A stretch of DNA of 64,000 nucleotides, from the NCBI GenBank assembly GCA_965216885.1, contig OZ244209.1, positions 3,410,001 to 3,474,000 of the forward strand, written 5' to 3'. Shown one piece after another: positions 61,899 through 64,000 of the stretch (position 1 is its first letter; each line of letters begins with the position of its first letter). A program made the translations under genes and the position numbers. The DNA is from CAYNJG01 sp965216885 (GTDB taxonomy: Bacteria > Planctomycetota > Planctomycetia > Pirellulales > Pirellulaceae). The notes under the pieces are model-generated. The model saw only the letters and a list, made by a program, of their open reading frames with translations. It was not told where the DNA came from and did no database searches.

Positions 61899-63293
61899 CT
61901 AAAACTGAAAGTAGATGAAGGGTTGGTCGGCCTCGCCCGGCACACAGGCGACGTACAGGAACATCAGAATCGCAAGTACAACTCGAGTCAGTCCACTATC
62001 AGTGATCCATTGGAAGCGAGATTCGCTGATCCATTGATAGGCCCAGACCGACAGGACCAACCCCCAAAGCAGCACGGGGAAGCCCGGGTCTTCCCAGGAT
62101 CCGGTAACGATCTCTGCGACGATGCGATTGGCGGCCGTCAGACTGTCAGCGCGGAAATAAATCCACCCAATGCAGACGACGAGAAATACGAACACCTGCT
62201 TGAGGATCGTTGGAAAGCGATCTCGGTACCAGGCTGAACGCTCCAGCGATCGAGTGACGATCGCCGCGACGCCATGGATCACTCCCCAAACCACGAAGGT
62301 CCAGTTCGCTCCATGCCAGAAACCGGAAATCACCATCACGACGAACAGGTTGACGTACGTCCGCAACGCTCCGCACCGACTGCCCCCGAGCGGAATATAG
62401 ACATAGTCCCGAAACCAGGACGACAGACTGATGTGCCAACGACTCCAAAAGTCTCCAAACCCCGTGGCAAGATAGGGGTGGCGAAAGTTGAGCATCAGAT
62501 CGAATCCCATCGCCCTCGCGACCCCACGCGCCATGTCGGTATAGCCGCTGAAGTCGAAGTAGATCTGCCACGCAAAAGCAAACGTGGCCATCGCCAAATG
62601 TGCACCGGAATGGCGTTCTGGCACGTTGAAAATCGGATCTGCGTAGGCCGCCAGGTAGTTTGACAACGCCACTTTCTTGAACAATCCCGTCAGGAACAGC
62701 GAGGCTCCGTCAGCGATCAACGACCACTCAAACGGTCTCGGGCGGGCCAACTGCGGCAACAGCTCACGCGCCCGCTCAACCGGTCCCGCAACCAACTGCG
62801 GAAAGAATGCGACGAACGTTGCAAAACGCACGAAGCTCTTCTCTCGCTCGATCTGCCCGCGATAGAAATCAATCGAATAACTCATCGATTGAAAAGTGAA
62901 AAACGATATGCCGACCGGAAGGACGATCTCCTGCAGCGGAAGCTCCCAATCCAACCCAAAGCTTCGTCCCAGCCAGTTTGCATTGTCGAGAAAGAAATTG
63001 GTGTACTTGAAATACGCCAGCAGCCCAAGGTTGTTGACCAGACTGACCCACAGCCATGTCACCTTGCGCGACAGCTTCAGGCCCGCTTGGGGGCGGTCCA
63101 TCATCTGCACACACACATAGTCCACCAGCGTCGAATAGACGATCAGCAGCAAGTACCACGGACTCCAGAAGCCGTAGAAGAATAGGGATGCAGCCAACAA
63201 CCAATGCAACCAGAAACGCCCGGCGCGGAGCGACCAATACCCGGTCAGCACAATCGCAAAGAAGATGAGGAACGGCCAGGTGTGAAACAGCAT
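61899..63293 (-). CDS. MBOAT family O-acyltransferase
   Basis: 464 residues from ATG 63293; the longer frame to 63347 adds residues (GHGSESATIG) that look less like a membrane N-terminus. At least nine hydrophobic helices are visible. Family landmarks: LLAYFKYTNFF, LPVGISFFTFQSMSYSIDFYRG, FVAFFPQLVAGPVERA, FGDFWSRWHISLSSWFRDYVYIPLGGSR, and the catalytic His in MVISGFWHGANWTFVVWG. This is the AlgI-like branch, which moves acetyl groups across the membrane for O-acylation of an exported polysaccharide. It pairs with the SGNH gene that follows after 2 bp, and is preceded by the SUMF1-like gene 72 bp upstream. Confidence 0.94.
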   Translation of the reverse strand: MLFHTWPFLIFFAIVLTGYWSLRAGRFWLHWLLAASLFFYGFWSPWYLLLIVYSTLVDYVCVQMMDRPQAGLKLSRKVTWLWVSLVNNLGLLAYFKYTNFFLDNANWLGRSFGLDWELPLQEIVLPVGISFFTFQSMSYSIDFYRGQIEREKSFVRFATFVAFFPQLVAGPVERARELLPQLARPRPFEWSLIADGASLFLTGLFKKVALSNYLAAYADPIFNVPERHSGAHLAMATFAFAWQIYFDFSGYTDMARGVARAMGFDLMLNFRHPYLATGFGDFWSRWHISLSSWFRDYVYIPLGGSRCGALRTYVNLFVVMVISGFWHGANWTFVVWGVIHGVAAIVTRSLERSAWYRDRFPTILKQVFVFLVVCIGWIYFRADSLTAANRIVAEIVTGSWEDPGFPVLLWGLVLSVWAYQWISESRFQWITDSGLTRVVLAILMFLYVACVPGEADQPFIYFQF

Positions 63294-63365
63294 GACGAGG
63301 AGACCGATCGTTGCGGACTCGCTGCCGTGGCCAACGTCACGGCCCACGACAACTGCAAGGCGGAG

Positions 63366-64000
63366 CTACTTCAACAATTGCAGCTCGGTTTCGGAAAGTC
63401 GACGCACGCACCGAAAGCCCACGTAATTACGCGCGAAGCATGCATCGTGAATGCCGGAATCATCGAACTGTCGAACCGTAACACGACACTCTTCGGCAGC
63501 TGATTTCCAGGAGCCGCCACGCAAAACTCGCTTGGGGCCTTCGTCGGGGCCAAGTGGGTCAGCCGCTGGGCTCGTCGCATAGTAGTCTTCCTGATAGGTG
63601 TCGTTGCACCATTCCGCCACGTTGCCCAACATGTCGAACAAGCCGAACGCATTCGCACGCTTGCTTCCAACGGCGTCCGTTCGCTTACCCGAATTGCCAC
63701 CGTAGCACGCGTTCGACGGAAGCTTCGCACTTCCGCCTGAAAAGTAATAGTCACCCGTCGAACCCGCTCGAGCCGCGTATTCCCATTCCGCTTCCGTTGG
63801 CAAACGATACCCATTGGCGGAAAAATTGCACGTAAAGTTGGCGAGGTCGTAGCACGGCTCCAGCCCCGCGGCGATCGATCGTTCGTTGCAGAATTCAGCC
63901 GCCTCGTTCCATCGAACCTGATCGACCGGATGATCCTCGCCTTTGAAGTTGGATGGGTTCGGAAGCTCCAGCTTCGCAAACTGAGCCTGCGTGACCTCCG
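63366..64000 (-). CDS. SUMF1/formylglycine-generating-enzyme-fold protein, 5'-truncated by the window edge
   Basis: The C-terminal about 211 residues. The FGE-sulfatase fold is clear: HPVDQVRWNEAAEFCNERS, ANGYRLPTEAEWEYAARAG, VGSKRANAFGLFDMLGNVAEWCNDTY, KRVLRGGSWKSAAEECRVTVRQ and NYVGFRCVRR. In genuine formylglycine generators the GGSxxCxxxxC pair supplies both active-site Cys; here only the second position (EEC) is kept, so sulfatase activation is doubtful. Such FGE-like domains are common in planctomycetes, often with kinase or N-terminal extensions, and may bind or oxidise other substrates. The 5' part lies beyond base 64000. Confidence 0.9.
   Translation of the reverse strand, partial: EVTQAQFAKLELPNPSNFKGEDHPVDQVRWNEAAEFCNERSIAAGLEPCYDLANFTCNFSANGYRLPTEAEWEYAARAGSTGDYYFSGGSAKLPSNACYGGNSGKRTDAVGSKRANAFGLFDMLGNVAEWCNDTYQEDYYATSPAADPLGPDEGPKRVLRGGSWKSAAEECRVTVRQFDDSGIHDACFARNYVGFRCVRRLSETELQLLK

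Overview
The window is most likely from the chromosome of a planctomycete (Planctomycetota). The evidence is three DUF1559 proteins with type IV pilin-like N-termini, secreted sulfatase and metallophosphoesterase genes, many small lipoproteins with transthyretin-like or EF-hand modules, a giant secreted pentapeptide-repeat protein with an LExRxML motif and a dockerin, and a long MoxR/DUF58/Bat-like operon. No rRNA, tRNA, integrase, transposase, CRISPR or phage genes were recognised. The genus cannot be fixed from sequence alone.

Layout. Bases 1-5051 (+) hold an amide-ligase/peptidase cluster: the 3' end of a DUF2126 amidoligase-like gene, a fused ATP-grasp/alpha-E protein, and a transglutaminase-like protease. 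Bases 5053-11125 (-) hold a secreted sulfatase, a small membrane protein, a TerB-like protein, a secreted SGNH-hydrolase/calcineurin-like fusion and an exported aldose-1-epimerase. Bases 11390-17307 hold small genes: a secreted OB-fold/BECR-nuclease-like protein, a zinc-ribbon protein, a SapC-family protein (-), an RlmA-like rRNA methyltransferase, an ankyrin protein and two lipoproteins. Bases 17297-21119 hold two DUF1559 + EF-hand lipoprotein pairs in mirror image, followed by a 41-bp-period repeat array (21173-21485). Bases 21598-23614 (-) hold two metallophosphoesterases, the second apparently frameshifted in its signal peptide. Bases 24126-29492 (+) encode the giant lectin/pentapeptide/dockerin protein. 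Bases 29716-35458 hold a thioredoxin-like protein, inorganic pyrophosphatase (-), a Tat-exported TIM-barrel isomerase, a secreted unknown protein, and a divergent lipoprotein/DUF1559 pair.

Bases 35495-59337 (-) look like one functional block of about 24 kb. In transcription order: a large PQQ-like beta-propeller protein, MoxR ATPase, DUF58, a BatA-like vWA protein, a second vWA/glutamine-amidotransferase-like membrane protein, a DUF4175-like membrane protein, a coiled-coil protein with expanded GKDGE/QQGQG repeats, an alpha-helical secreted protein, an NPCBM-like protein, then three HtrA-like proteins and a small membrane protein. Many junctions overlap by 4 bp. Only the first HtrA-like protein keeps a Ser protease triad. 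The next two have lost all three catalytic residues, and the last also carries an alpha/beta-hydrolase-like C-terminus. This is the most interesting system in the window. I infer a MoxR-driven envelope stress or assembly apparatus with paired active and inactive HtrA subunits.

Bases 59814-60134 (+) encode an HU-type DNA-binding protein with a clear terminator. Bases 60335-64000 (-) hold a small unknown gene, an SGNH/MBOAT O-acyltransferase pair and the 3' part of a formylglycine-generating-enzyme-like (SUMF1-fold) gene that lacks one active-site Cys.
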